Origin: Natronobiforma cellulositropha
GTDB taxonomy: Archaea > Halobacteriota > Halobacteria > Halobacteriales > Natrialbaceae
DNA: 64,000 nucleotides
Direction of reading: 5' to 3'
Assembly (NCBI RefSeq): GCF_025629245.1
Contig: NZ_JANZXN010000015.1
Span: forward strand, 1 to 64,000
Part shown: positions 34,053 to 42,885 of the stretch, piece after piece
Numbering within the stretch: position 1 is the first letter of the stretch
How the letters are laid out: the number at the start of each line of letters is the position of its first letter
Translations under genes and position numbers: made by a program
The notes under the pieces: model-generated
Told to the model about the DNA's origin: nothing
Seen by the model: only the letters and a program-made list of their open reading frames with translations
The model's database searches: none

Positions 34053-36230
34053 ATGGAACCTCCAACTCAGCGCAATCGGCTCGCTGACGAGCACAGTCCG
34101 TATCTGCGCCAGCACGCCGACAACCCGGTCAACTGGCAGCCGTGGGACGAGGCGGCGCTCGAGACCGCCCGCGAGCGCGACGTGCCCATCTTCCTCTCGA
34201 TCGGTTACTCGGCGTGTCACTGGTGTCACGTCATGGAAGAAGAGAGCTTCGACGACGAGGAGGTCGCCGCGCTGTTGAACGAGCACTTCGTCCCGATCAA
34301 GGTCGACCGCGAGGAGCGCCCCGACGTCGACAGCATCTACATGACCGTCTGTCAGCTCGTCACCGGCGGTGGCGGCTGGCCGCTCTCTGCGTGGCTCACC
34401 CCCGAGGGGAAGCCCTTCTACGTCGGCACCTACTTCCCGAAGCGACCGATGCGCGGCGCACCGGGCTTTCTCGACCTGCTCGAGAACATCCGGGACTCCT
34501 GGGAGAACGACCGTGAGGAGATGGAAAACCGCGCCGACCAGTGGACGGACGCCGCACGAAGTCAGCTCGAGGAGACACCGGACACCGGCCAACCGATCCG
34601 GCTGGAGTCGGGACCTGCGGTCCCGGAGCCGCCGGGCAGCGACCTCGTCGAGTCGGCCGCCAGCTACGCCCTGCGGGGGGCCGACCGCGAGTACGGCGGC
34701 TTCGGCTCCGACGGCCCGAAGTTCCCCCAGCCAGCGCGTCTCGACGCACTGTTTCGCGCCTTCGACCGGACCGGCCGGGAGACCTACCTCGAGGTCGCCT
34801 GCGAGGCGCTCGACGCGATGGCGGCCGGTGGTCTCTACGACCACGTCGGCGGCGGCTTCCACCGCTACTGCGTCGACCGAAGCTGGACGGTACCACACTT
34901 CGAGAAGATGGCCTACGACAACGCCGAGATTCCGCGCGCCTTCCTCGCGGGCTACCAGCTGACTGGCGAGGAGCGCTACGCGACCGTCGTCCGCGAGACG
35001 CTCACCTTCCTCGAGCGAGAACTGACGCACCCCGACGGCGGCTTCTACAGCACCCTCGACGCCGAGAGCGAGACCGAGGCTGGCGAGCGCGAAGAGGGGG
35101 CGTTCTACACCTGGACGCCCGCGCAGGTCGCAGACGCACTCGCAGACGAGACCGATGCGGACCTCTTCTGTCGGCGCTACGGCGTCACCGAGGCGGGCAA
35201 CTTCGAGGGAGCGACCGTGTTGACCCTGTGCGAGTCGCTCGAGGACCTCGCCGACGCCGTCGACGAAGAACCCGAGGCGGTCGACGCACGGCTCGAGTCG
35301 GCCCGCCAGACGCTCTTTCTCGAGCGCGAGAACCGCCCTCGCCCGCCGCGCGACGAGAAGGTCCTCGCGGGCTGGAACGGCCTGCTGATCGCGACGTTCG
35401 CCGAGGCGGGCATCGTCCTCGACGCTCCCGAGTACACCGAGCGCGCCGTCGACGCCCTCGCGTTCGTCCGTGAACAGTGCTGGGACGACGAGACCGAGCG
35501 GCTCTCGAGGCGGTACAAAGACGACGAGAGCGGTGAGACCGCGGTCGGCATCGACGGCTACCTCGAGGACTACGCCTTCCTCGCGCGCGGCGCGCTGACC
35601 TGCTACGAGGCGACCGGCGACCTCGCTCACCTCGAGTTCGCCCTCGACCTGGCGCGGACCATCGAGACCGAGTTCTGGGACGAGACGCGCGGGACGCTCT
35701 ACTTCACGCCCGAGAGCGGCGAGTCGCTCGTCACGCGCCCGCAGGAACTCACCGACCGCTCGACGCCCTCCGCTGCGGGCGTCGCCGTCGAGGTGTTGCT
35801 CGCGCTCGACCACCTCGCGACGGACGACTTCGAATCGATCGCCGCGACCGTCCTCGAGACGCACGCGAACCGCCTCGAGGCGAACCCGCTCGAGCACGTC
35901 ACGCTCTGTCTCGCCGCCGACCGCCTGGCGACGGGCGCACTCGAGGTAACCGTCGCCGCAGACGAGGTGCCACCAGCGTGGCTCACACACCTCGGCGAGC
36001 GCTACCTCCCGGATCGGCTCATCAGCCGCCGGCCGCCCACCGAGGCTGGTCTCGACGCCTGGCTCGAGCGACTGGACCTCGAGAAAGCGCCAGCGATCTG
36101 GGCCGACCGCGAGGCGCGCGACGGCGAGCCGACGGCGTACGTCTGTCGCTCGTTCACCTGTTCACCGCCGGTTCACGACGTCGAGGACGCACTCGAGTGG
36201 CTCGCATCGGAGCCGGCGGAGAATCTGTAG
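34053..36230 (+). CDS. DUF255 thioredoxin-domain protein (YyaL/SPATA20 type)
   Basis: The protein has 725 residues. The first 165 are a DUF255 thioredoxin-like domain: NRLADEHSPYLRQHADNPVNW and the redox motif ACHWCHVM. The rest forms an (alpha/alpha)-barrel like that of six-hairpin glycosidases (FPQPARLDALFRAF, GGGFHRYCVDRSW, DEKVLAGWNGLLI). Bacterial, archaeal and animal relatives are long and uncharacterised, possibly acting on carbohydrate. CTTTTTATCG (34023-34032) is a TATA-like box 21-30 bases before the ATG at 34053. A small thioredoxin gene lies convergent just after it. Confidence 0.9.
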   Translation: MEPPTQRNRLADEHSPYLRQHADNPVNWQPWDEAALETARERDVPIFLSIGYSACHWCHVMEEESFDDEEVAALLNEHFVPIKVDREERPDVDSIYMTVCQLVTGGGGWPLSAWLTPEGKPFYVGTYFPKRPMRGAPGFLDLLENIRDSWENDREEMENRADQWTDAARSQLEETPDTGQPIRLESGPAVPEPPGSDLVESAASYALRGADREYGGFGSDGPKFPQPARLDALFRAFDRTGRETYLEVACEALDAMAAGGLYDHVGGGFHRYCVDRSWTVPHFEKMAYDNAEIPRAFLAGYQLTGEERYATVVRETLTFLERELTHPDGGFYSTLDAESETEAGEREEGAFYTWTPAQVADALADETDADLFCRRYGVTEAGNFEGATVLTLCESLEDLADAVDEEPEAVDARLESARQTLFLERENRPRPPRDEKVLAGWNGLLIATFAEAGIVLDAPEYTERAVDALAFVREQCWDDETERLSRRYKDDESGETAVGIDGYLEDYAFLARGALTCYEATGDLAHLEFALDLARTIETEFWDETRGTLYFTPESGESLVTRPQELTDRSTPSAAGVAVEVLLALDHLATDDFESIAATVLETHANRLEANPLEHVTLCLAADRLATGALEVTVAADEVPPAWLTHLGERYLPDRLISRRPPTEAGLDAWLERLDLEKAPAIWADREARDGEPTAYVCRSFTCSPPVHDVEDALEWLASEPAENL

Positions 36231-36239
36231 AGGGGAAGT

Positions 36240-36608
36240 CTACTCGAGTTCGCGCTCGAGCTGGTCTGCGAGCCAGACGGCAGGCGGCAGCGCCTCTTTC
36301 TCGACGAATCGGGTGACCTCGTCGCCGTCTCGCTCGACGACGATGGTCGGGATGTACTCGATACCGTACTCCTCGACACCGGGTCCCTGTTTCTCCTCGT
36401 CCAGTGCGATCTCCTCGATGCGTTCGTCGGGGATGTCGGCGGCCGCGAGCGCCGCGCCGAAGTCGGGTAAGAGCGCGCGACAGTCCTTACACCAGTCGCC
36501 TGCCCACACCTTGTAGGTCAGGTCGTCGTGTGCGGCGAGCGTGTCGACGGTGTCCTCGTAGGAGGCTTCGTCCCAGGTCGGCGTCGGCCGCATCGTCTCG
36601 AGACTCAT
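36240..36608 (-). CDS. Thioredoxin family protein
   Basis: The protein has 122 residues. The thioredoxin fold has WAGDWCKDCRALLPDF with the redox pair CxxC, and the cis-Pro in YIPTIVVERDG. It differs from a standard thioredoxin in having CKDC instead of CGPC. It would reduce or shuffle disulfides in the cytoplasm. It is convergent with the DUF255 gene (9 bases between stops), which also has a thioredoxin-like domain. Confidence 0.88.
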   Translation of the reverse strand: MSLETMRPTPTWDEASYEDTVDTLAAHDDLTYKVWAGDWCKDCRALLPDFGAALAAADIPDERIEEIALDEEKQGPGVEEYGIEYIPTIVVERDGDEVTRFVEKEALPPAVWLADQLERELE

Positions 36609-36717
36609 AGCCGGGCGTTGGCTCCCGCGTGGCTTAATCGCCTCGTTTGTGCGAGCGATCCGGCACGACCTGCACGCTCCAGTAGGCGTTTACGTTTCGG
36701 CTGCCAACACCTCACCA

Positions 36718-37704
36718 ATGAGAGGAAGCATCCTGGAGACGATCGGCTCACCGCTCGTCCAGGTGAACTCGCCGGAGGGTGCGACCGTCGCCGCCAAACT
36801 CGAGTCGTTCAACCCCGGCGGCTCGGCGAAGGACCGGCCGGCGCTGGCGATGGTCCTCGCCGCCGAGCGCGAGGGCGTACTCGAGCCTGGCGACCGGATC
36901 GTCGAACCGACGAGCGGGAACACGGGGATCGGCCTGGCGCTCGTCTGTGCGGCGCGCGGCTACGACCTGACGGTGGTCATGCCCGCCTCGAAGTCGAGAG
37001 AGCGCCGACAGCTGATGGCTGCCTACGGCGCAGAGATCGACCTCGTCGAGGGGAACATGGAGGCGGCGCGCGAGCGCGCCGACGAGATCGAAGCCGAGGG
37101 TGGCGTTCAGCTGGGTCAGTTCGAGAACCCGGCGAATCCGGACGCCCACTACCACACCACCGGCGAGGAGATCGTCGAACAGGTCGGCGAGCGAACCGTC
37201 GACGCCTTCGTCGCGGGCGTCGGTACCGGCGGGACGCTCACCGGCGTCGGCCGCAGGCTCCGCGAGGAGTTCCCCGACCTCGAGATCGTCGCGGTCGAAC
37301 CCGCGCGCAATCCGGTGCTCTCGACGGGCGAACCCGGCGAAGACGAGTTCCAGGGGATGGGACCGGGCTTCGTCAGTGACAACCTGGATACTGACCTGAT
37401 CGACCGCGTCGAGACGGTCAGACTCGAGGACGCAGAGACCGAGTGTCGCCGGCTCGCGCGCGAGGAGGGCGTCCTCGTCGGCCAGTCGAGTGGCGCGACG
37501 AGTCTGGTCTCCCAGCAGGTCGCTCGAGCGATCGCAACTCCCGACCGTGAGTGCCCAGAGGTGCCGCCACACGTCACCGGCGCGCTCGGTGGCGGCGACG
37601 TCCAGACCGAGACCGACGGCGGAAGCGTCGAGGACTGCCCGCTCGTCGTCACGGTCTTCTGGGACAGCGGCGAGCGCTACCTCTCGACGGGACTGTTCGA
37701 CTAA
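36718..37704 (+). CDS. cysK: Cysteine synthase family PLP enzyme
   Basis: The protein has 328 residues. The PLP Lys is in FNPGGSAKDRPA, the substrate loop is EPTSGNTGIGLA and the phosphate loop is GVGTGGTLTGVG; all fit O-acetylserine or O-phosphoserine sulfhydrylases and cystathionine beta-synthase relatives. It begins MRGSILETIGSPLVQV, the standard start of the family. Whether the substrate is O-acetylserine or another activated serine is unknown. It is convergent with the hydrolase gene, overlapping by four bases at the stops. Confidence 0.88.
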   Translation: MRGSILETIGSPLVQVNSPEGATVAAKLESFNPGGSAKDRPALAMVLAAEREGVLEPGDRIVEPTSGNTGIGLALVCAARGYDLTVVMPASKSRERRQLMAAYGAEIDLVEGNMEAARERADEIEAEGGVQLGQFENPANPDAHYHTTGEEIVEQVGERTVDAFVAGVGTGGTLTGVGRRLREEFPDLEIVAVEPARNPVLSTGEPGEDEFQGMGPGFVSDNLDTDLIDRVETVRLEDAETECRRLAREEGVLVGQSSGATSLVSQQVARAIATPDRECPEVPPHVTGALGGGDVQTETDGGSVEDCPLVVTVFWDSGERYLSTGLFD

Positions 37705-38567
37705 TCCGCCTCGAGAAACGCGTTGAACACCGACGAGAACCGCTCTGGACACTCCCGCGGCGGCCAGTGGCCGCAGTCGTCGATGATCTCGAGCCGTGCG
37801 TTCGCCAGTCGCTCGGCGGCGCGTTCCGACCAGCGAGCCGGGAACAGGCGGTCGTCCCGGCCGTGGACCAGCAGGGTGGGTGTCTCGAGTGCTTCGAGGT
37901 CGTCGCTGTAGTCGGTCAGCGCCGAGCCGTCGGCGGCGAGTTCGTTGCGCTGGAACGCCTCGAAGGCGCGACCGGCACCGGGACGGCGGGCGCGTTCGTA
38001 GACGTCGTCGACGAAGCTACTCGAGAGTGCGTCGACGTTGGCGACGACGTTCCCGAGACCGATCCGGGTCGCCTCTCGTGAGGTGCCGAGGGTCGCCCAG
38101 CCGAGGGCGTTCGCGCCGGGAACGTGTGCGAGCGTCCGCCAGAGCGACCCGGCGGGAATCTCGCTCCCGAGACCGTAGCTGTCGACGAGTGCGAGTTTCG
38201 AGACGCGGTCTGGCTGCTCGAGCGCGAAGCCGAGCGCCGCCGCCCCACCCATCGAGATGCCCGCGACCGTGAGTCCATTGGCACGTTCGTTCAACCCGAC
38301 CGCGTCGAGAAAGCGCTCGAGCGTCCGGACGTGGCTCGCACTCGCGTGGGTGTAGCCGCGGTCGTCGCTGTCGCCGTAGCCGGGCCAGTCGAGCGCGTAG
38401 ACGCGGTGGTCGTCGGCGAGGTCGGCGAGGACGTAGCGCCAGGAGAGCGTCGCGTCGTCGACACCGCCGCCGTGGAGTAAGACGACGGGCGGGCCGTCGG
38501 TTCCGGCGCGTCGGTAGGAGAGCCGTCGGCCATCGACCGTCACCGCACCGGTGCCACCGACGCTCAC
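37701..38567 (-). CDS. Alpha/beta hydrolase
   Basis: The protein has 288 residues. The fold shows VVLLHGGG (oxyanion loop), the nucleophile Ser in AGISMGGAAAL (GxSxG), Asp in LLVHGRDDRLFP and His in DDCGHWPPRE, which completes the triad. The substrate is unknown. It begins with a GTG that overlaps the stop of the upstream gene (38564-38567, GTGA), so the two are translated together. Confidence 0.88.
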   Translation of the reverse strand: MSVGGTGAVTVDGRRLSYRRAGTDGPPVVLLHGGGVDDATLSWRYVLADLADDHRVYALDWPGYGDSDDRGYTHASASHVRTLERFLDAVGLNERANGLTVAGISMGGAAALGFALEQPDRVSKLALVDSYGLGSEIPAGSLWRTLAHVPGANALGWATLGTSREATRIGLGNVVANVDALSSSFVDDVYERARRPGAGRAFEAFQRNELAADGSALTDYSDDLEALETPTLLVHGRDDRLFPARWSERAAERLANARLEIIDDCGHWPPRECPERFSSVFNAFLEAD

Positions 38568-39121
38568 GGCGAGAACTCACCCGGGGTGAGCCTGACGACG
38601 AGCGTCTCCTCGACGTCTCGCAGGTCGTACTCGGGAACCTCGCCGTCGACCCGGCGGACGTAGAGCGGTTCGACGAGTCGCGGCGGTCTCGTGACCGCCG
38701 GCGCGGATGCGGGTGGGTCGTCGGAGACCTCGCTCGCGTCGCCGTCGTCTCCAACGGTGGCCGGCGGGGGTCCGTCGTCGTCGCTCGCCGACTCGAGTCC
38801 GTAGATTTTGAGGTGCTCGCCGGTGTCTGCGGGTTCACAGTCGCCGTTTCGGAGCGCGGTAGCGAGGTCGCGAGAGAGCCACTCCTCGTCGCTGACGCTC
38901 GGCTCCTGGACCAGCGCCTCGTCGACGAACCGGACCAGGTACCACTGGAGGTCGTTGAGAAACGAGACCGCCCCACCGATGCTGACGGTTCTGACCGCCA
39001 GCGCGTTCTCGAAGGGACGCTCTAAGTCGTAGGTCGCCAGCGCGTCTCGAGAGGTCTCTCTCGAGAGCAGTTCGTAGCCGAGGTCGACCTCCGGCGACCC
39101 GAGGAGACAGACGCGTGTCAC
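38564..39121 (-). CDS. Haloarchaeal DUF5804-like protein
   Basis: The protein has 185 residues from a GTG at 39121 (VTRVCLLGSPEV). The first 110 residues look conserved (RPFENALAVRTVSIGGAVSFLNDLQWYLVRFVDEALV); an Asp/Ser/Ala-rich linker (SASDDDGPPPATVG) follows, then a beta-rich C terminus (LVEPLYVRRVDG). I recall such proteins as DUF5804, function unknown. The open frame continues upstream but is out of line with the start. It heads an operon with the alpha/beta hydrolase and follows thiI by 46 bases. Confidence 0.68.
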   Translation of the reverse strand: MTRVCLLGSPEVDLGYELLSRETSRDALATYDLERPFENALAVRTVSIGGAVSFLNDLQWYLVRFVDEALVQEPSVSDEEWLSRDLATALRNGDCEPADTGEHLKIYGLESASDDDGPPPATVGDDGDASEVSDDPPASAPAVTRPPRLVEPLYVRRVDGEVPEYDLRDVEETLVVRLTPGEFSP

Positions 39122-39167
39122 TGCCCCTACGTGGGAGCGTCTGTGTAATGTGGGTTTCGCCTCCGTC

Positions 39168-40346
39168 TCAGGGCTCGACGAGCGTCGCGTTCGCCGCGGC
39201 GGTCTCGGCGCGTGCGAAGAGGTCGTCGGGTTCGACCTCGAGGAGACGCTCGAGTTGGCCGTTGGTCTCGGCGCGGTCGGGGGCGACGCGGTTACAGCCT
39301 GCGTTGATCGTCGAGTCGGCGTAGGTGCCGATTTCGCGGGCGCGGGCAACGATGTCCTGTTTGTCCCAGGCCAGCAGCGGGCGGTGGATGGGGAGGGTGG
39401 TGGCGCGAGAGGTGACGGCGAAGTTCTGGCCGGTCTGGCTCGACTTCTGGCCGATGGCCTCGCCGGTGACGATGCCGGAGGCGCCGGTGTGGGTCGCGAT
39501 GTGTTCGGCGATCCGATAGAAGAAACGCCGCAGCGAGAGCATCCGCCCTTCCTCCATCGTCTCGGCCAAGAGTGAGACGGTGTCACCGCCGGGAACGCGG
39601 TAGACGCGCATGTCTTCGCCGGGGGCGTAGCGCGTCAGCGACGAGACGGTCTCCATCGCGCGCGCCTCGTGGTCGGGACCGCCGTAGTCGCCGAGGTCGA
39701 CGTAGACGGGGATGACGCGACTGCCCCGGCGCATCAGTTCGTAGGCAGCGACGGGCGAGTCGATGCCGCCGCTGACCAGCGCGACCATCGGAGCCTGAGA
39801 CGTGAGCGGGAGACCGCCGGGACCCGACTGCGACTCGAGGTAGACGAACGCCTCTTCGGCGTGGACCTCGACGCCGAAGGTGTAGTCCGGGTCGTCCAGG
39901 TCGACTGCGGGTTCGAACGACGTCTCGACGGTCTCCCAGATGGCCGTCCCGCCCTCGCGGGCGAGGTCGTGGCTGGTGAACGGGAGTTGTTTGTGCGCCC
40001 GGCGGGCGTCGACGGCGAAGGTGCCGCCGTCGTAGTGGGCGCGGGCACTCTCCTCGAGCGCCTCGAGAATCGTCTCGAGCGTCGGGTCGACGGTCAGAGA
40101 AGCGCTCGCGGAGACGACGCCGAAGGCGTCTGCGGCGGCGGCCGTCGCGGCGTCGACGTGTTCGGATTCCGTGTGGACGAGCGGCCGGTTCCAGCGTTGC
40201 TCGACGCTTCCGGGAATCGATCGGTCCTCGAGGAGGGCTTCGAGGTTCTCACAGAGGATGCCCTCCATGTACCGTTTGACGGTGGGACTCTTCGTGTTCA
40301 CGTCACCGTGACGGACGAGGACGGTGTCGGCTCCCGGCGGGTGCAT
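39168..40346 (-). CDS. thiI: tRNA 4-thiouridine synthase ThiI
   Basis: The protein has 392 residues. An NFLD/THUMP RNA-binding region precedes the PP-loop ATPase motif SGGIDSPVAAYEL near residue 195; GEAIGQKSSQT and GCNRVAPDR follow. ThiI adenylates uridine-8 of tRNA and passes on sulfur. No C-terminal rhodanese domain is present, as is usual in archaea; the Cys in AGCNRV may serve. The start is MHPPGADTVLVRHGDV, at the first in-frame Met before the THUMP part. Confidence 0.93.
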   Translation of the reverse strand: MHPPGADTVLVRHGDVNTKSPTVKRYMEGILCENLEALLEDRSIPGSVEQRWNRPLVHTESEHVDAATAAAADAFGVVSASASLTVDPTLETILEALEESARAHYDGGTFAVDARRAHKQLPFTSHDLAREGGTAIWETVETSFEPAVDLDDPDYTFGVEVHAEEAFVYLESQSGPGGLPLTSQAPMVALVSGGIDSPVAAYELMRRGSRVIPVYVDLGDYGGPDHEARAMETVSSLTRYAPGEDMRVYRVPGGDTVSLLAETMEEGRMLSLRRFFYRIAEHIATHTGASGIVTGEAIGQKSSQTGQNFAVTSRATTLPIHRPLLAWDKQDIVARAREIGTYADSTINAGCNRVAPDRAETNGQLERLLEVEPDDLFARAETAAANATLVEP

Positions 40347-40482
40347 GGGGTCGGTAGTCGGTTACTGCTATAAGGGGGTTACGAGCGTGGCGTCGGACCG
40401 GGCGGCGAGTGTAACCACTCGCGTATCGGAAACCGAATCGGAAGAAGCCACCTCGAGAACCGGAAGAGACAGACCCACCGGG

Positions 40483-40695
40483 TCAGAAGACGTACTCGTC
40501 GTCGTGGCCCATCAGACCGTCGTCTTCGAACCCCGGCGTGTCGTCCTGCATCGGTCCGCTGGTCTTGTAGGCCTTGATTCCCGTCGAGAGGAGGTCTTCG
40601 ACCGCCTCCTCGCGGTTGACGAACTCGCCGCGCTCGACCATCTGCGCAATCTGCATCTCGAGGTGCTCGGGGATATTGATCTCTATTTTCGGCAT
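40483..40695 (-). CDS. Ribbon-helix-helix (CopG-like) small protein
   Basis: The protein has 70 residues. MPKIEINIPEHLEMQIAQMV followed by GEFVNREEAVEDLLSTGI is the ribbon-helix-helix pattern, followed by an acidic tail. It may be a DNA-binding regulator; no toxin partner is adjacent. AAAGTTAAATA (40720-40730, minus strand) is a TATA box at leaderless spacing. The gap up to 40920 holds nothing else recognised. Confidence 0.78.
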   Translation of the reverse strand: MPKIEINIPEHLEMQIAQMVERGEFVNREEAVEDLLSTGIKAYKTSGPMQDDTPGFEDDGLMGHDDEYVF

Positions 40696-40920
40696 CTGAC
40701 TCGGGTTTCGGTGAGGGGGTATTTAACTTTGACGGGGATTCTGACGTGATGGAAAAGAAAAGTTACACGTGATGAAAAAGGATTTGTCGAACAGCCGCGG
40801 TCGACGCGGCGCTCGCGGCCGCTGGCTCACACCGAGACGGACGTTCACGGCGAGAGCCGTTCGAGAGCCGAGACGGACGGGGTGTCGTCGCGGCGGGCAT
40901 CGACTGGTTGGCCCGACGCG

Positions 40921-41220
40921 CTATCGGTTCCCCATGACGCTCTCGAAGGCGTCTTTGATCGTCGTGCCCGGCTGCGTGAACGAATCGAGCTTCTGTCGGA
41001 TCTTTCGCTGGTTGAAGTAGCTGGCGAACGCGAGGATCGTCGGGGGCCAGAGACCGACGAATAGCCCTCGCTGGCGGTCGCCGCGAACGAAGAAGTAGTA
41101 CCACGAGAGACCGACCGACGCCGCAGCGGCGAGAAACGCCGGGCCGAGTGCCTGTTCTGTGATCTCTTCTGCGGACTGTCCGGTGAGTTCCCGTTCTTCC
41201 ATCTGTTGTCTGGTCGCCAT
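40921..41220 (-). CDS. Small membrane-associated protein
   Basis: The protein has 99 residues. A polar, Gln/Glu-rich N terminus is followed by hydrophobic segments LGPAFLAAAASVGLSWYYFFV and GLFVGLWPPTILAFASYF, then a basic-amphipathic tail. No family is recognised. GGTATAACG (41254-41262, minus strand) could be its promoter. The overlapping frame on the minus strand (40845) lacks these features. Confidence 0.6.
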   Translation of the reverse strand: MATRQQMEERELTGQSAEEITEQALGPAFLAAAASVGLSWYYFFVRGDRQRGLFVGLWPPTILAFASYFNQRKIRQKLDSFTQPGTTIKDAFESVMGNR

Positions 41221-41542
41221 GCATTGGGTCGCTCACCGACCGTCCACTTCGTTATACCGGCGGTATCGAGCGGTATCGAACAGTTGGATCCAGACACGCA
41301 CTGTTTCATACCGTTACGGACGGTTTCTCCCTGCCTCCCGTCCCCCGAATGTCTCGTTTCTCACCCAGCGTTTCACTCGTGGTGATGGTGTGGCGCAGCG
41401 GACACTCTCGGGTGCTTTTCTGCGGTCTCCACCGTACCTCGTCGGCGCTCGAGCCACGGTCGCGACGCTCGGTTCGTCGGCTTCGATCGCTTCGAGAGTG
41501 AGATAGTTAGGCTGAAGGGGACCGGGACCTGAGTCGGCGTCA
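41221..41542. other. Intergenic region upstream of menF
   Basis: About 320 bases between divergent genes. Apart from a TATA-like GGTATAACG near 41254 (minus strand), nothing is recognised. Short frames on both strands have no support. Confidence 0.4.
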
Positions 41543-42880
41543 ATGGACCGAGCGTCGGGTGAGGGGTGGCTGACCGGCGGTGTTTCGCAACGACAGGACG
41601 CACTGGTCGGTCGGAGCCGCGAACTCGAGGGGGAAACCGCCGGGGACGTCGACCCGACGCCGGCGTCGCGAACACAGTGGGCCTCTCCCGACGGTCTCGA
41701 ACTCGTCGGCTACGGCGTCGCAGCCGCGTTCACCGCGAACGGGGTGGGTCGTCTCGCCCGCGTCCGCGACGACGCGACGGCGTACTTCGACGCGCTCGAC
41801 TACGAGGGACCGGATGACGGGCGGCCACGGGCGATCGGCGGTCTCTCGTTTCACGACGAGTACGAGCCATCGCCACCGTGGGACGGCTTCGCTGGCGCGT
41901 CGTTCGTCGTCCCTCGCGTACAGGTCACCCGGACGGACGGCGGGACGTGGCTGACGGCCGTCGGAACGGACGAGACCGATGTCACGGCAACGCTCGAGCA
42001 CTGGCGTGAGCGGCTGACGAGGGCGACGCCGGTCTCGGCCGACGGACCGCGCCCCGGCGTCCGCCTGACGCAGCAGCCGACGTCGAAGTCGGCGTGGACC
42101 GAACAGATCACCACCGCCCTCGAACGTATCGCCGCTGGCCATCTCGAGAAGGTCGTCCTGGCACAGACGCTCGAGGTAGCCCTCGAGACCGACCTCGACG
42201 TGGCCGCGACGCTCGCCCGACTCCGCGAGCGGTATCCGAACTGTTATCGCTTCTCGATCGAACGCGGTGACGATCCGTGCGTATTCTTCGGCGCACCGCC
42301 GGAGCGACTCGTCTCCGTAGACGGGACCGCCGTCACGACCGAGGCGCTCGCCGGATCGCTGCCCAGAGGCGAGACGGCGGCGGCGGACGACGCGCTGGTC
42401 GAGCGGATGCGCGAGAGCGACCGACTCAGCGAAGAACACGGACTCGTCGCCGACGCCATCCTCGAGCGACTCGACTCGCTCGCCGCCTCGATCACCGTCG
42501 GTGAGCGCGACGTACGCCGACTGGCGACGATCCAACACCTCGAGACACCGATCTACGCCCGTCTGGACGAAGACCGGCACGTCCTCGAACTCGTCGACGC
42601 GTTGCACCCGACGCCGGCGGTCGGTGGTCTGCCGAAACCGGCGGCGAGAGAAACGATCGACGCGCTCGAGCGCTTCGACCGGGGCTGGTACGCCGCGCCG
42701 GTCGGCTGGTTCGACGCCAACGGCGACGGGGAGTTCGCCGTCGGTATCCGGTCCGGACTCGTCGACGGGCGGACCGTGACGCTGTTCTCCGGCAACGGCA
42801 TCGTCGCCGACAGCGACCCGGCCGACGAGTGGGACGAGATTCAGCTCAAGTTCCGGCCGATCCTCGACGAACTGAGGTGA
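41543..42880 (+). CDS. menF: Isochorismate synthase
   Basis: The protein has 445 residues. It converts chorismate to isochorismate, the first step of menaquinone synthesis. The chorismate-binding domain shows HLEKVVLAQTLEVALE, TEALAGSLPRG (about 265) with EEHGLVADAI, and the late HPTPAVGGLPK, AAPVGWFDANGDGEFAVGIRSG stretch; all are typical of MenF/EntC. The N terminus is a less conserved substrate-side domain. menD starts five bases after its stop, so they form a two-gene operon. Confidence 0.94.
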   Translation: MDRASGEGWLTGGVSQRQDALVGRSRELEGETAGDVDPTPASRTQWASPDGLELVGYGVAAAFTANGVGRLARVRDDATAYFDALDYEGPDDGRPRAIGGLSFHDEYEPSPPWDGFAGASFVVPRVQVTRTDGGTWLTAVGTDETDVTATLEHWRERLTRATPVSADGPRPGVRLTQQPTSKSAWTEQITTALERIAAGHLEKVVLAQTLEVALETDLDVAATLARLRERYPNCYRFSIERGDDPCVFFGAPPERLVSVDGTAVTTEALAGSLPRGETAAADDALVERMRESDRLSEEHGLVADAILERLDSLAASITVGERDVRRLATIQHLETPIYARLDEDRHVLELVDALHPTPAVGGLPKPAARETIDALERFDRGWYAAPVGWFDANGDGEFAVGIRSGLVDGRTVTLFSGNGIVADSDPADEWDEIQLKFRPILDELR

Positions 42881-42885
42881 GTCGG

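Noticed and set aside
33423-35990. Open frame of 855 codons on the minus strand
   Set aside because: It lies antisense to folA and the DUF255 gene. Such long frames arise because high third-position GC removes stop codons on the opposite strand; its product is Arg/Val/Gly-rich without any family features.
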